DNA from: Aquilaria yunnanensis
Lineage: Eukaryota > Streptophyta > Magnoliopsida > Malvales > Thymelaeaceae
Direction: 5' to 3'
DNA: 64,000 bases
Assembly: GCA_039654915.1 (NCBI GenBank)
Contig: CM077594.1
Location: forward strand, 21,389,001 to 21,453,000
Positions 23,551-35,207 of this stretch are shown here, piece after piece (within the stretch, counting starts at the first letter, position 1; each line of letters starts with the position of its first letter). The translations under genes were made by a program, and so were the position numbers. The notes below the pieces were generated by a model. The model made no database searches. It saw only the letters and a list, made by a program, of their open reading frames with translations, and was not told where the DNA came from.

Positions 23551-24109
23551 TTGTCGCTAATACTATGCTTTTAATGGAGAATTTACATCCCACTTAATGA
23601 AATAATTATTTTACTAAACACTTTTAGTTATTAAAAAAATATATGTAATTGTTGGGTTTAGCAAGCATATTTTACATTCAATTGTATATTGTGTCTATCT
23701 ACTACATTTTAAATGCTACAATTGAAACATAATTCTCAAAATGTAGTGTTATATATACTAAATTTGAGCAACAAAGTTTTATTGATAATCAATAAAAGTT
23801 ATTTTTGTCAAATATAATTTTGTACAAGTTTTTAGTTGATTTAGCAAAGTGTTGTTGTCTCCTAGGGCATTATGGTCAATGTAGTCTATTTAAGGAGATA
23901 AGGAAAGAGCTTTCTCGGCTCTTGAGAAATCATTCTCGGTTCTCACTATTATGGGGGGTAAATGAAGGAAATTTCATGGGTAAACTGAAGAATTGCCAAA
24001 CAAGAACGGTAAGTGAAGTTTTCATTAAACCTTGGGGGTAAAATTTCCATTTTTTTACCTCATGCAAGTCAAAATGTTTTTTCTTTTAGAAATTATAGAA
24101 ATCCCTTTT

Positions 24110-24505
24110 AAGGTTTGGTCTAACCTATATTTTCCCTAGCTATTCTCAAAACCTACACTTAACCCCCACTTCCTTTACACTATCTAACAACAGGAAATTT
24201 TTTACACTATCTAACAACAAATTCTAAATCCATATTTTAAACTATCTGGTAACTATATTCCATTAATTTCAAAAAAAAATTATGTTTTTTTTTAGTTTAT
24301 TGATATTTGAAAAAAATATTGATTTGCATTTACAAACAAGAAAATGCATTTAAAGTATCTATTAACCGAAAAAATATTAGAGATTTAAATGACTGAAAAA
24401 TGACTATCATGTCGCTTAAACTAGAGTTTTAGAAGTTGGACAGTGTGAAAGATGCAAGGGCAAAGTATAAGTTTCAAAAAATAAGGGAGTTAAAGTGTCG
24501 GTTAG
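24110..24505. mobile_element. possible small degenerate inverted-repeat element
   Basis: The two ends align weakly as inverted repeats over roughly 80 bp: CCTACACTTAACCCCCACTTC on the left, and reading inward from the right, ACTTATACTTTGCCCTTGC. Both arms place an ACACT(A/G)TC(T/C)AAC word at the inner edge. Similarity is low and could reflect shared Mutator-like end motifs. Confidence 0.3.
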
Positions 24506-26062
24506 GGTATCTTTTAGGGTTTATTACAGCTATTCCCTAAACTTTAGGTGATATTACATTTGCCTCCCGAGGATTGAAAATCTACACTTACCCTTTGCTT
24601 TTTTAACACCATCAGTCAGCCATTAGTTAGAGTTATAGCTAGCCTCTTTGAATTAAATTTAGTTGACAATTAGACCCAAATCTTTAGAAATCTACACTTT
24701 CCCTCTTGATTTTTTCATATCATCTTGTAGCCTCTTCAGGAATTCTAATTCAAAGTATTTGTTTGGTATTATAGTAATCTTAAGTTCTTTAATATTTTTT
24801 AATAATTAATTAACATTTTGTAGCAATGCGTTTTTTAGGAGTTACCACTAATGTTTACATCTAGGTCAATTAGATACCTTTAAATGAACTACAAGAGTTT
24901 GAGGGGTTTGGGAGTACGATTATACTAAAATAACCTTATTCTAGTGTTCAAAAAATTTGTACCTTAGTTTGATTTTATTTTATTTTTCTTGCTTTGGAAA
25001 ATATTAATTAATTTACCAAACTATGGATTCTATCGAACCACCTGCATATGGACTCTTAAAAATTACTACTTGATTTTCTGATTTTGTATATTTTAAAATA
25101 TTTTTAAACCATAGATCCTATCAGGCCACCCAAATATGGATATCTTAATTTAATTTATTTTTATTTATTTCTCTTTTGAAGATTTTAGATAATTAACAAT
25201 CCTTACCATAAATCATATTAGATTACCTAGATATAGATATTAATTTTTTTTATTATTATCTTAAATTCATCCTAGGGTTTTACGAAACCATAGCAAAAAA
25301 ACATTTTGATAAGAGTGGTATTTAAGATGCATTACTAAAAGAGAATAAATGAAATTTAAATTTATATTAGTCATAAAAATTAAATGTCTATCTTAAACCT
25401 ATAATTTTCATGATGCTAGTGATCAAAACAACCTATAGCTCAAATAAACAAAATAAAAAAAAAAACAAAAAAAGAGAGAAAGGAACCAAAACAATCCCCG
25501 CCAATGATTAAATTAAAACAAATAGAGAAGACTGGTACTAAAACGAGCAAAAATAAAGGATTGAGCGTCAAATGGGCAGTATACCAAAACAGAAAAAGTT
25601 GACCAGATTCGGTATTGGTGAAACTAGGTCGGTGCAAGTTGGAAGGCGGGTTCATCTTCGAATTCCTCCAACGCTATTAGTGGCTTGGATAATCAGGGGT
25701 TGATCTTTGCTTAGGCGACGACGGCGACCTTTGGGGACAAGCAAATTACGGCTGTTTATGTCGGTGATGGCAAATTGCGGTGGCTACAGTAGCGGCCGTG
25801 GTGGAATTCTCCTTTTCCTCCTTAATATGGCATCATTGATGGGTGAGGATGCTTGGAAATGGCAGTGTGGGGTGAGGCAGTTTGGCATTAGTGACAAAGG
25901 ATGCCCGACGGCTATGGAGCAATGGCTGGACACAGCAGTTTGGGCTTGACGGACGATGACGGCAGAAAGGAAGATTTAGGGTTTTGGGGGGTGAGTTAGG
26001 AGAAAACATGGAACAAAGCTGCAAAATAATATTTTAAATGTTAATCAATTATTAGAAAAATA

Positions 26063-26298
26063 CTCCATTCGTCCCAAATTCTTTGTACCATTCATTTTTT
26101 AGCAATTAATATATAATTTTTTTATTTTCACAATTTCAGTATATAAATGAAAATTCATTATATATGATTGATAAATCAAGACCTATAGTTTTTAAATATA
26201 TATTTTTTATATTTTTTTAATAATCAATAATATGAATAAATTCAAATTAAACTATTAAAAAGAAGTCAAATGGAGCAAAAATAATTGGACAGAAGGAG
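26063..26298. mobile_element. complete Stowaway-type MITE (236 bp)
   Basis: The element starts CTCCATTCGTCCCAAATTC and ends GGACAGAAGGAG, with TA on both sides (26061-26062 and 26299-26300). The ends form imperfect inverted repeats of about 30 bp. The terminal CTCC/GGAG and TA target duplication are diagnostic of Stowaway MITEs, mobilised in trans by mariner transposases. A truncated relative lies at 3704-3866. Confidence 0.88.
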
Positions 26299-26507
26299 TA
26301 CCAGGTCACTTGAGATTACAATAACATAATTTTTAGATAGTTTAAATTAGAATTCCTGAAGCTACTGTTAGATAATATGAAAAGAGAAAGAGAGAAAGTG
26401 TAGATTTCTAAAGCTTTGAGTCTAATTATAAACTAGACTAAATTCAAGGAAACTAGCTACAATTTTAACTAACGGTTGATTGACAGTGTTAAAAAATTAG
26501 AGGTAAG

Positions 26508-27783
26508 TGATCAACTTAATTTGTTTATTAATTTTTGTATCTATTTTAGGTTAGTTTAGTTGTATTTAAATAATTTATTACCCTCATTTGTTTAGTTTTT
26601 ATTTTTTTTAGGATAGAAAGCTTGCCAAAGGAGTTAGGTAGATTTTTGTGGAGTAAAAGAACTAAATTGCAAGAATTTATATTAAAAAAAAAGGTGCAGC
26701 TGAAATTGAGAAGAAATTTTCTCTTAATTTACTAAAATACCTTTTCGTAATAATATGTTTTATTTTAAAAGAAGAATATTTTAGTTATTTGGAATTCTGA
26801 TGGCTAAGATTTAAAAAGCCTACAACATAAGAGAGGGCAGCCGCATGGAAAGGAAGAGGGGAATTGCGAATCGGACAGAGGAAGACGAATTGTGATCAGG
26901 GAAGAAGAGGACGAATTGGAACAGAAGTGTAGAGAGAAGTTGATCGCCGAAAAAATGAAAAAATGAAAAAACAAAAAAAAGAAAGAAAGAGAAGCAAAGT
27001 CAACAGCGGACAACTTACGAAACAGGAAGGGACGACAAACTTGCTGCTTTTCTTTCCTTTCTCTGTTTATTTTCTAATTGATTTTGGATAGTCTTTCATG
27101 GCTTATTCTTATTTCTCGAGATTATTGGATATTATTTTTCAATATCGTATGAGAGGTTAAATTTTTATATTAGGGTTAGGGATGTAACCAAGTTAAATTA
27201 TTTCAATTAATTTATTTGGGTTGTGTTTTAATTTATTTCCTTTGCAATAATGAGTATTGTCTATACTCGATCACCATATATAACTTATTTTAGGGATTTA
27301 AATAAAAGACTGAGAGATGAAATTTAATTCGTATACTAGGGAAATAGAATTGTAATAATTAAGATAGAGATATAACTATTTATTGTGATTTGTTAAATTA
27401 ACAACTTGAATTTAATGAGTTTAATTAATTATGCAAGAAATAGAGAGATAATCGTATACGTTGCAATTGCTAAAGAAAGAGTTGTAATACAGAGAATGAT
27501 TGTTGACAGTTAATAACTTGCCCAAATAATTAATTGAAAGATCTTCAATTAAGCGAAACTCAAGCCTTAACTATCCATTAATTGTTTTCTTCATAGTTCG
27601 ATATTCTCGTTATTGGTTTAGTTTAATCTTAGTTAATTTTACTCCCTTAAAATATGAATTTATTTTTTTTATTTTTTATAAACAATTAAATATCTATTCT
27701 TCATGGGATCGATACCTTAGTTTTTCGTAGGAATTAAAACTTGCTACAACCGACTCTGTGTATTTGAAAGATTAACGCTATCA
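26508..27783. mobile_element. solo-LTR-like insertion (1,276 bp) in the right end of the Mutator-like element
   Basis: The insertion begins TGATCAACTT and ends CGCTATCA. It is flanked by GTAAG (26503-26507) and ATAAG (27784-27788), a 5-bp duplication with one difference. The interrupted inverted end of the host element continues directly after it, which proves the boundaries. Near its end it has GGGATCGATACC, a motif common at LTR ends of some plant gypsy-like and non-autonomous elements. No coding region is present, so solo LTR is the simplest reading. Confidence 0.82.
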
Positions 27784-27859
27784 ATAAGTGTAGCTTTTCA
27801 AACCTCGAGGGGCAAGTGTAATATTTCTTAACGTTCAGGGGGTAATTGTAAAAAAACGC

Positions 27860-29039
27860 TTTCTTTTAAGTCGGTTTGAATTGTACGCGGATTCAAATTT
27901 TGAACTCCAGGCGGGCACTTGTAATGCCTTCCTCGGTTCTTGCAGAATCCAGATATATAAATATCACTAACTACTGCGATATAGTGTTTCAAGGCTTCAA
28001 TTGAAAAATTGAAATTGCTGTCGGTTTGGGTTTGAGATCGTTCGCATGGTTCTGTTGCCGGAGAGAAACAAAGCTTAGTCGACCGGTCAAGAAATCGGCA
28101 ATGGTTCTGCATTCCTTCTTTGGGGCGTGGAAGGTTCTCGTTTGTTTTCGAAGATCCCTTCTCTGTAGGTTTTACATGACTATTCCTAAGTCTGGTTTTC
28201 TGGATCATGGGTTTTCAGCGTTCTTCTCGAGTTCCTTCTATGATTTTGTCTACTTGTCCCTTTTATCCGGTGATGGTTAAACAAGAATCGCTGATGTTGC
28301 ATTTCTTGCCGGTGATTAATTGCCTCGATTTTTTTTGGTTTGAGATTTCAGAATAACGTTCGAGGAATTGAAGTTTCATGAGTTTTCTGATTGGTTTGTT
28401 TTGATAATTCTGACTTGGGGAAATACATTGGTGTTGGTTCTGTAGCGTTTTGCTTCTTTGACCATAGATTTATGTCACATCCTTATGCTACCAATCAAAT
28501 GAAGGATTGCTCCTTCAATTCTTTGGAGAACAATCCTTAGGTATGAATAGTGGCTTTGATCAACCTCGCATGCATGAATTTCTCGGTCTAATCTTGTGGG
28601 ATTGACAATCAGCCTCTAGTTTAATTTCCCCTTAGCTTGAGGTGGAAAATATCACGTAAGTTTGCCCTTGCACTAAACATGTAATTCTAATCAAAATTTG
28701 GTAAATGTTTATCTTTGCCTTTGTTTTTGTCCCTTGAAGAAGTTTACTGGTTACACGATTCATGTTAGGGGGTTGCTACTTGTAGTGAATATGCAAGTCC
28801 TAGTAATGACCGCACCAAGTATCAACTTTAGCTACAAGTCGGGCCACTTACCAAACCGTAAGGGCATATCATTCATGGTCAAACTAGTTCAATTGCTTAG
28901 ACCATCAGGTCAAAACCATCTTCACATTTTTGTTTCATGACATAACAATGACCCTATTGTTGCTTAAAACTGTTCTGAATTATAAAGAAAATTTTAGCAC
29001 CCTATGTAAATGCTATCCTAATGTTTCCTCTACATTGAA
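27860..29039 (+). other. gene-free by recognition; possible transcription-unit start near 27.95-28.4 kb
   Basis: A good TATA box (TATATAAAT, 27953-27961) precedes sequence with leader-like, GC-richer composition and ATG-initiated short frames, including 28026-28280 (84 codons). Nothing in any frame resembles a known protein, and 28698-28940 (80 codons) is also unrecognised. It could be the 5' part of a decayed gene, a non-coding transcript, or part of an element. The call is kept open. Confidence 0.3.
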
Positions 29040-30659
29040 TGTTGAGGTGAGTAAATCTCAAGTTATTTCCCTCAAATAAGTTTTATTAAGCAAGGAAAGC
29101 AAACTAAGTAAGGTTAAATTGAGTTCCAAAGTGTAATTGGCACCTAAAGGACAAGGAGGCCAAAATTACCATGCAAGTGTTTTGAGCTAATTGATTTAAG
29201 ACCATAAGTGTTTATAGCCATTTGAACCAAAAGTAAAAGTTAATGGTGAAAAATGTACTAAGTGAGAAATTGAGCTATTATGTCTTATAATGGCTTAAGT
29301 AACTTAAGGGCAAAGTGTTTGGGTAAAAAAAAACCTTTCAATGGAACCAAGAAGTGTTGATATAGGAAGAGGTTAAGTGGCCTAAGTGATTCAAAGTTAA
29401 GTTTGAGGGCTAAAGTGTTAAATGGAAGAGAGGTTGACTATATAAGTAGAAAAGATGACACTATTCATCATCTCCCCCATTTGCCATTTTTGTGGTTCTT
29501 TCTCCTCCATAGCTCTCCACCTTCAAAGCTCCCATTCTAGGAAAAATTCTATGAAAATTGAAAGTCCCAAAGCCATCCCAACAAGCCCTTAGCTCGTTTT
29601 TTTATGGATTTGGTGCATTTGGAGTCATTCTTATAAGTTTTTTGTTCAAACCCTAAGGTAAATATCTTTGATCATGGTGGGTTAGTTCTAAGCTTGTTAA
29701 ATAGTTAGAAATTGTCTTAATTTTGTGCCCTCGGTGTCCATTTTAGTTGAAATCAAGCTTGGAACTCAAAGGAACTCCATGGAGCTTAAGTGTGTTTGTT
29801 GCTTGTTTCTTGATTTAAAGATGATTTGAGGTAAGGGATTCAAGTTAATTTAGCTCAAATAATGCACAAAAATGTAGTATTATATGCGGGAGTGAAGTAG
29901 AAACAAGACCCATGTGAATTGAACTTAAGATGGGAAAGTTTGGGCAAGTTCCGTGCAAGTTTGCACACTGTCATGCAATGCTGTAGTGCATTGGCGACGC
30001 AAATTGGCAATGCGTCACTGGTAAACCTCAGGATTCTCGAGCATTGATGCCTTTGGCGACACGTCGCCAACTCGACAAGGCATTAGTTTCTCAAGATCGA
30101 GGCATTTTAAGAATGTCTCAAACTCTCAGTTATCATCCCTAAGCTAATTTAAGATGTTCCGTAGCCTTAATTGGGTTTAGAACTCATTCCTGATTTGGAA
30201 ATTATACATTATTTAGGTGGTAGCTAAGTAGTGTGGTTAAGGTAGGGTAAGTAATTGTGACTAAATGGGCTAAAGTGCTTAAGTTGCTAAAAGTGCACTA
30301 AGGGGATTAAGGCGAGTTTCAGATTCTTTGTTGGCAAAGTGAAAGGTCATAGACCTTCGGGCAATGAAAAGGAAACCTAAGAGGATCCCAACCAAACTTT
30401 ATGGTTTTGCAAGTAAGCCAATAAAGAGCCCTAAGCTAAGCTCGAAAAACTTGATAAGTTGAACGAGGGCTAGTATCCAAGTACCCCAACCGTATGAGCT
30501 CACGGTAAGTCTAGCACCTACGGGTGTAAGGAAGTCCTAAGTGCATTTGTATGTGCATATTTCATTCATTCATCCATTCATCCATTTTTTGCATTGTTTG
30601 TTGTTTTTTTTATCCTTGTTTCTGGTTGTGTTGTTGATTGCTTCCTTTGCTTTGTATGT

Positions 30660-30691
<32 letters not shown>

Positions 30692-31100
30692 TATATTTGT
30701 ATGTTTGTTGTGCTTTGTATGCTTGCATTTGTTTTCCCCTGCAAGTACCAAATCCCTTACTGAGTACTTTTGAGTACTCATCCCTTAAATGTTGTGCAGT
30801 TTAAGCAAGCTAGTCGAGCTTAACAGTTGGTAAGGGGCAACTGTTAAGGCTAATTTTTATTGGATTGAAGGTATTCTCTAAATAGGAAACTCTAAGTTTC
30901 TAAGTTACTTATAGCATAAGCAAGTACTGACCAAAGTGTTTACCTTACAGTTTGAGGTTAAGAAAGTACAAGGAAAGTGTGACTCATCATTTGAAGCTAG
31001 CTTGCTTGAGTGAAGAGCTAAGGATAGATCTTAGTAGATAGGCCTTTGATTCGCTACTTATTCCAAGTAATATGCATTGAATGCTCTTGTCATCCAGCTT
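29040..31100 (+). mobile_element. degenerate chromovirus-like LTR, plus orientation
   Basis: The order of signals follows LTR copies B and C. A GGTGAGTAAATCTC start region is followed by a TATA-type stretch before a 5'-leader-like region (29430-29650). A microsatellite-bearing segment lies near 30660, then CCCTTACTGAGTAC and GTTGTGCAG near 30757-30800. Sequence identity with B or C is low, so this is a different subfamily or an older copy. No internal domain is adjacent. Boundaries are approximate. Confidence 0.4.
30661..30698. repeat. (TA)n microsatellite
   Basis: Alternating TA run with one TACA interruption, at the position where related LTR copies also carry TA repeats. Confidence 0.9.
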
Positions 31101-31167
31101 TGTCCTTTTCTGATCTAGTACATGCACGTGTGCTAGAGAACCAAAAACCCTAAAATAGTCAATAGTA

Positions 31168-31503
31168 ACACTTAATTCGTTTTAATTTAAGTCAATTGAC
31201 TATAAAATAACTTATTTTTATTCTTAATTTTTTTTTACTCGGAACTAATTTTAATTAAAATTCAATATTATGTAGCTGTAATAATCCATTGAAAATAAAA
31301 TTTTTATAATCTTACCAAATTTTTATGAAATTTTCTATTAAAGCCTTAACAAAAGAAAAATTCATAAAAATTTAACAATATCATGAAAATTTAATTTTAA
31401 ATGGATTATTAAATCTACATAACATTGGCTTTCAAATAAATTGATTTCAAGCAAAAAAAATGTAAAAGTAAAAAAAAGTCAACTGACTTAAATTAAAATG
31501 AAT
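31168..31503. mobile_element. MITE-like inverted-repeat element, family member 1 (~336 bp)
   Basis: The ends are inverted repeats: TTAATTCGTTTTAATTTAAG on the left, and the reverse complement of the right end reads TAATTCATTTTAATTTAAG. A second shared block is a T-run next to TTTTTAC. The interior has another inverted pair (AAATTTTTATGAAATTTTC and AAAAATTCATAAAAATTT). Related sequences are at 48084-48388, 50205-50370 (weaker) and 63925-64000. It has no coding capacity. The right end abuts the broken 3' side of the copia element. Confidence 0.7.
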
Positions 31504-31932
31504 TAGCTCTAAGTTTGATCCTGCTCCATGTTTCTTCTTTAGTTTTGTCTTTCCCAGCCAGGGTTGGACTTTTGTTAAGGATGTGGACCGTCCATCTTGC
31601 ATCCTCTGGCCAAAATGCTTTTGGTACTTTCTTGTCACACAACAAGCATCAAACCATATTTATGATAGTTTGATTTTTACGTTCAACTATCTCATTCCGC
31701 TGTGGAGTATAGGATTTCGTAACCTGCCTTCTTATGCCATTGATCCTACAAAATTCATTAAATTCATTGGAGGTGAATTCTCCCCCTCTATCAGTATGTA
31801 TGAAATAAATAGCTGCACTAGGCTCCTTTTCAATCAGACTCTTATATTGTTTAAAGGTTGGAAATGCTTCAGACTTTTTGACCAAGAAATATATCCACAC
31901 TTTTCTGCTAAAATTATCAATAAAGGTTATAA
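31504..31932 (-). pseudogene. copia integrase core remnant
   Basis: On the minus strand the frame gives FIDNFSRKVWIYFLVKKSEAF, then HTDRGGEFTSNEFNEFC and QVTKSYTPQRNEIVERKNQT. These are the first and second catalytic Asp regions and the third catalytic Glu (VERKN) of a copia integrase. Integrase would insert the element's DNA into the host. The frame breaks after ERKNQTIINMV, where stops appear, and is lost near the MITE at 31503. Confidence 0.88.
31930..31932. repeat. target-site duplication TAA, left copy (CACTA-1)
   Basis: TAA lies directly before the CATTACTAAAAAA end and is repeated at 33801-33803. A 3-bp duplication is the rule for CACTA transposons. Confidence 0.85.
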
Positions 31933-32997
31933 CATTACTAAAAAATGGGCTTTTTCCAACAGCTTTATTTCCCAACACAAAGCTGTTGGAAACACGGCCA
32001 TTGGTAAAACATGCGTTGGAAACAAATTTTCCAACGGCTTATTTTTTTACCGTTGGAAAATGAACCGTTGCAAATTTCCAACAGCCAAAACTCAAGTAGT
32101 CATTTGGCCCACGTAATAGGTTTTCCAACGGTCTCAACTGTTGGAAATTTCCAATGGTCAAAGCCATTGGAAACTTTTAAAATATTATACATACATACAT
32201 ATATATATATATATTACTAAATAATATTGTATATTTTATAATATGACAAAAGTTTTAAAAACTATATCTTATATTTACAAAAGAAAATTCAAAGCATAAA
32301 TTATGGATAATCAGAAAAATTAAAAAAATAGAAAAATATAAAAATAAAAAATTACAAGAATTTAAAAACTCAGATATGCAAATTTTAAAAGCAATGTACA
32401 AAAATACTAAAATATCAAAATAAAAAAATAAAAAAATAAAACCAGATCTTCAAAATGGTGGACTGTAAAGAACAGTGGAAATCACGAGAACGGTGAACGG
32501 CGAGCAACGGAGAGCAAAGAGGAGAACAGACAGCGATGAATGGATCTGGAACAGAGCTAGGTAAGTAACGATGAACAACGAGGAGAAAGACGGATCTGGT
32601 GCGAATCTGGGCGATGACTGACGAGCAAAGAGCAACGACAAGAGGGAGCAGGCCAATGGTTTCAAACGAGCAAGAGGAGCGATGAGAGGGATGAACAGCG
32701 GAGGTTGGTTGAGAGCCAAGACCGCTTGAAAGGGGCGAAGGTCAGGTGAGAGCCGAGAGATGGCGAGAAGAGGGAGAAAGGAAAACAGCTACTGCAACGG
32801 CAAAAGGAAGTCTGAGAGATGGCGAGAGGAGGAGAAAAGAGACGGCGAGATGGTTGAGAGACGACGAGAGGATGGAGAAAATAGAGGGCTGAACGGTAGA
32901 AGGGTTGAGGGAGATGAGGGAATTTATAGTTAGGGTTAGTTTGGGTTGGGTTTGGGCTATTTTGGCCCATTAGGTACTTTTTTTTTTTTGGGCTAGG

Positions 32998-32999
<2 letters not shown>

Positions 33000-33067
<68 letters not shown>
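33000..33067. repeat. (ATT)n microsatellite
   Basis: About 22 uninterrupted ATT units, the longest perfect microsatellite in the window, followed by further AT-rich runs to 33660. Confidence 0.95.
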
Positions 33068-33681
33068 TTAAAATTTTCAGTTTCTTATAATATGGTATTT
33101 TTAATTATTAGATCATATATATTATAATATGTTTATATATTATCTATATGATACATCATATGTTAATAATAATAATAATAATAATAGTAATAATAATAAT
33201 AATATTATTATTATTATTAAATATGTATGACATATACATCATATAAATTATATATATATATATATATAATTATGATATATATGATACTTATGATACATTT
33301 TAACATATGATATATTATATTATGATAAATTATATATTATACTAATATATTATGATAAATACATATTGTGACATATATATACGTAGTAATATGTTCATAA
33401 GTATTATTATTATTATTATTAACAAAATATTTTCAAAATACAAATTTACTTTCTAAAATATATATACCAACATATATTAATATTATTATACATACAGTTA
33501 TTACGATATGTGTAAAATATGAAATTTATTATAATATGTATAAAAATATACTATGTATAAATATAATAATAATGTATAAGATATATATACGTATTAATAT
33601 ATATGTATTATGGTAAATATATATTATGATATATTATATAAATATCAATATCAATGTAATATAAATATGCATATATATAAA

Positions 33682-33706
33682 TGTGTGTGTGTGTGTGTGT
33701 GTGTGA
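33682..33706. repeat. (GT)n microsatellite
   Basis: About 12 GT units near the right end of CACTA-1. Confidence 0.92.
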
Positions 33707-33800
33707 GACATATATATATCAAAATATTTACATTTTTCATTTCCAACGACCTAGGCCGTTGCAAAATGGGCCGTTGAAAAAAAAAGTTTTTTCAGTAGTG

Positions 33801-35172
33801 TAAGATACCTCTTGTTGCTATTTGATTTAGGTGTGATAAGGCCGTAAATATCAGCATACACTAGTTGTAATCTCCTTGTGGCTTTCCACTGACTTCTTTT
33901 GGGAATGGTATCTCTATGTTGTTTCCTCACTAGGCATTCAGTGTATGTTTCAGTTGAAATCTATAAGGGTGGAAGACCCTTTAGCATCTCTTTGCTTCTC
34001 AAGATCTTCAGCCATTTGTAACTCAAATGCCCAAACCTTCTATGCCATAATTCTAAATTTTCTATGATGGCTGACTATAGGCATGTTGTAGTTTTAAGTA
34101 CTACCGGGGCCAGCAACACGAACATTAGATTTGTTGTCATATTGGTTTGCACGATCAAGCCTTTTTTGGGATGAAACAGCTAGCATTCTCCATTTTGTAT
34201 CAATACTTAGTTGGCTTACATTTAACAAGTTATTTTTTAAATCTAGAACATAGAACACATTGGTGACTACCTGGATTATGCTACTGAGTTCAAGTTTTAT
34301 GTTGCCTCTGCCCATCACTTACATTCTTGAATCATTGCCAAGCTTTACTAAGTGCCTAAACAACTCATCCAAAATGGAAAAAGTTTTTTTATCTCCGCAC
34401 ATATGGTTACTGCAGCCTAAGTCAAGAAACCATATACATTCCTATTTCAAATTGTTGGCTTCAACAAAGGACATGAGTAGCTTCTCTTTTTCCTCTTCGA
34501 CTTTGGCATAGTTGGCATTTTCCCAACTAGGATACTAGTACTGAAAATGCCCCAATTTATGACATGTAAGGCATTCTATCATGACCTTGTTTAGAGGTTG
34601 TTTGCCTCTACCCCTTTCTTGATCTCGAATAGCTCCTCTGCCTCTTCTTCTTCCTTCATTTTCATACGTGACCTTCAAAGCCCGTTCATCCTTTGTAACA
34701 TCATGAGACTTCATTCTCTACTCATGAACTAAGAGGCTACTCTGAAGCTCATCTACAATCAACTCATTCAAGTTGTTGGATTCCTCTACCGAGCAGACAA
34801 TATAATCAAACCTTGGGGTCATTGATTTCAGGATCTTTTCTACAATCATTACTTGACTAATCTGCTCACCATGTGTCTTCATCTTGTTCATGATGGTAAG
34901 CGTTCTAGCAAAATATTCATCCACTTTCTCACTTTCCCTCATTTGAAGGACTTCGAACTCTTTCTTCAATGCCTACAACTAGGCCCTTTTCAATCTAGTC
35001 GTTCTTTGATACTTTTGCTTCATCAAATCCCAGATGCTCTTCGAGGTACTTTTGTTAAGGATTGTTTCCAAGATAGGTTTGTCTATGGCCTGGAAGAGAT
35101 AATTCTTCACCTTAAGATCTTTCAGCTTTTGTTCTTCGATCAGCTTCTCCTATGTCTCTGTTGGCCTTGTTT
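33801..35172 (-). pseudogene. copia gag C-terminal part, protease and integrase N-terminal remnant
   Basis: On the minus strand: a UBN2-type gag region at 34969-34718 (MRESEKVDEYFARTLTIMNK), then a zinc knuckle ECLTCHKLGHF near 34580-34548. The protease follows near 34432-34366 (WFLDLGCSNHMCGDKKTF), where the catalytic D-S-G has become D-L-G. The gag-pre-integrase region is at 34318-34094 (IKLELSSIIQVVTNVFYVLD), followed by KWLKILRSKEMLKGLPPL near 34015-33962. Stops separate these pieces. The last residues before the CACTA-1 insertion (NSNKRYL) lead directly into the integrase core on its other side. Confidence 0.87.
35170..35172. repeat. target-site duplication TTT, left copy (CACTA-2)
   Basis: TTT precedes CACTACTAAAAA at 35173 and TTT follows GTAGTG at 38857-38859. 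The T-rich flank makes it less certain than the TAA pair of CACTA-1. Confidence 0.7.
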
Positions 35173-35207
35173 CACTACTAAAAACCCATGAATTTCCAAC
35201 TGCCATT

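Larger units (their letters stand above)
22839..24065. mobile_element. foldback-like element with ~400-bp inverted arms
   Basis: The left arm (about 22839-23230) and the reverse complement of the right arm (about 23560-24065) align over several hundred bases. Shared blocks include CATAATAGTGAGAAC, TTGTACAAAATTATAT, CCATTAAGTGGGA and ATGTAAAATATG. The loop contains a (GAT)n run at 23239-23281 and an (ACT)n run at 23518-23550. Almost the whole element is inverted repeat, so it could form a very long hairpin; that fits a foldback or Mutator-like MITE. No transposase is present and no target duplication was resolved. Confidence 0.75.
24518..27859. mobile_element. Mutator-like element with ~260-bp inverted ends, later hit by a MITE and a solo LTR
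   Basis: The left end (24518-24790) matches the reverse complement of 26300-26507 joined to 27784-27859, i.e. the right end continues exactly on the other side of the solo LTR. Landmarks are AATCTACACTTACC, TTAGAAATCTACACTTTC and TCAGGAATTCTAATT. The core is AT-rich up to 25600, then a GC-richer block at about 25640-26000 has short open frames on both strands (71, 80 and 63 codons) but no known domain. A MITE at 26063-26298 is a further insertion. No transposase is recognisable. Confidence 0.8.
31933..33800. mobile_element. CACTA-1: non-autonomous CACTA (En/Spm-like) transposon, 1,868 bp
   Basis: The element starts CATTACTAAAAAATG, one change from CACTACTAAAAAA, and ends TTTTTTCAGTAGTG. Subterminal copies of TTTCCAACGGC and its inverse cluster at 31950-32180 and 33740-33780; such motifs bind transposase in CACTA elements. 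The core has a GC-richer purine-rich block (32450-32940) with minus-strand frames of 89 and 102 codons and no known domain. A long (ATT)n tract and very AT-rich sequence follow. No transposase is recognisable, so movement would have needed a helper element. Confidence 0.88.

Noticed and set aside
31583..32116. 177-codon plus-strand frame
   Set aside because: It is antisense to the copia integrase and runs across the CACTA-1 border.
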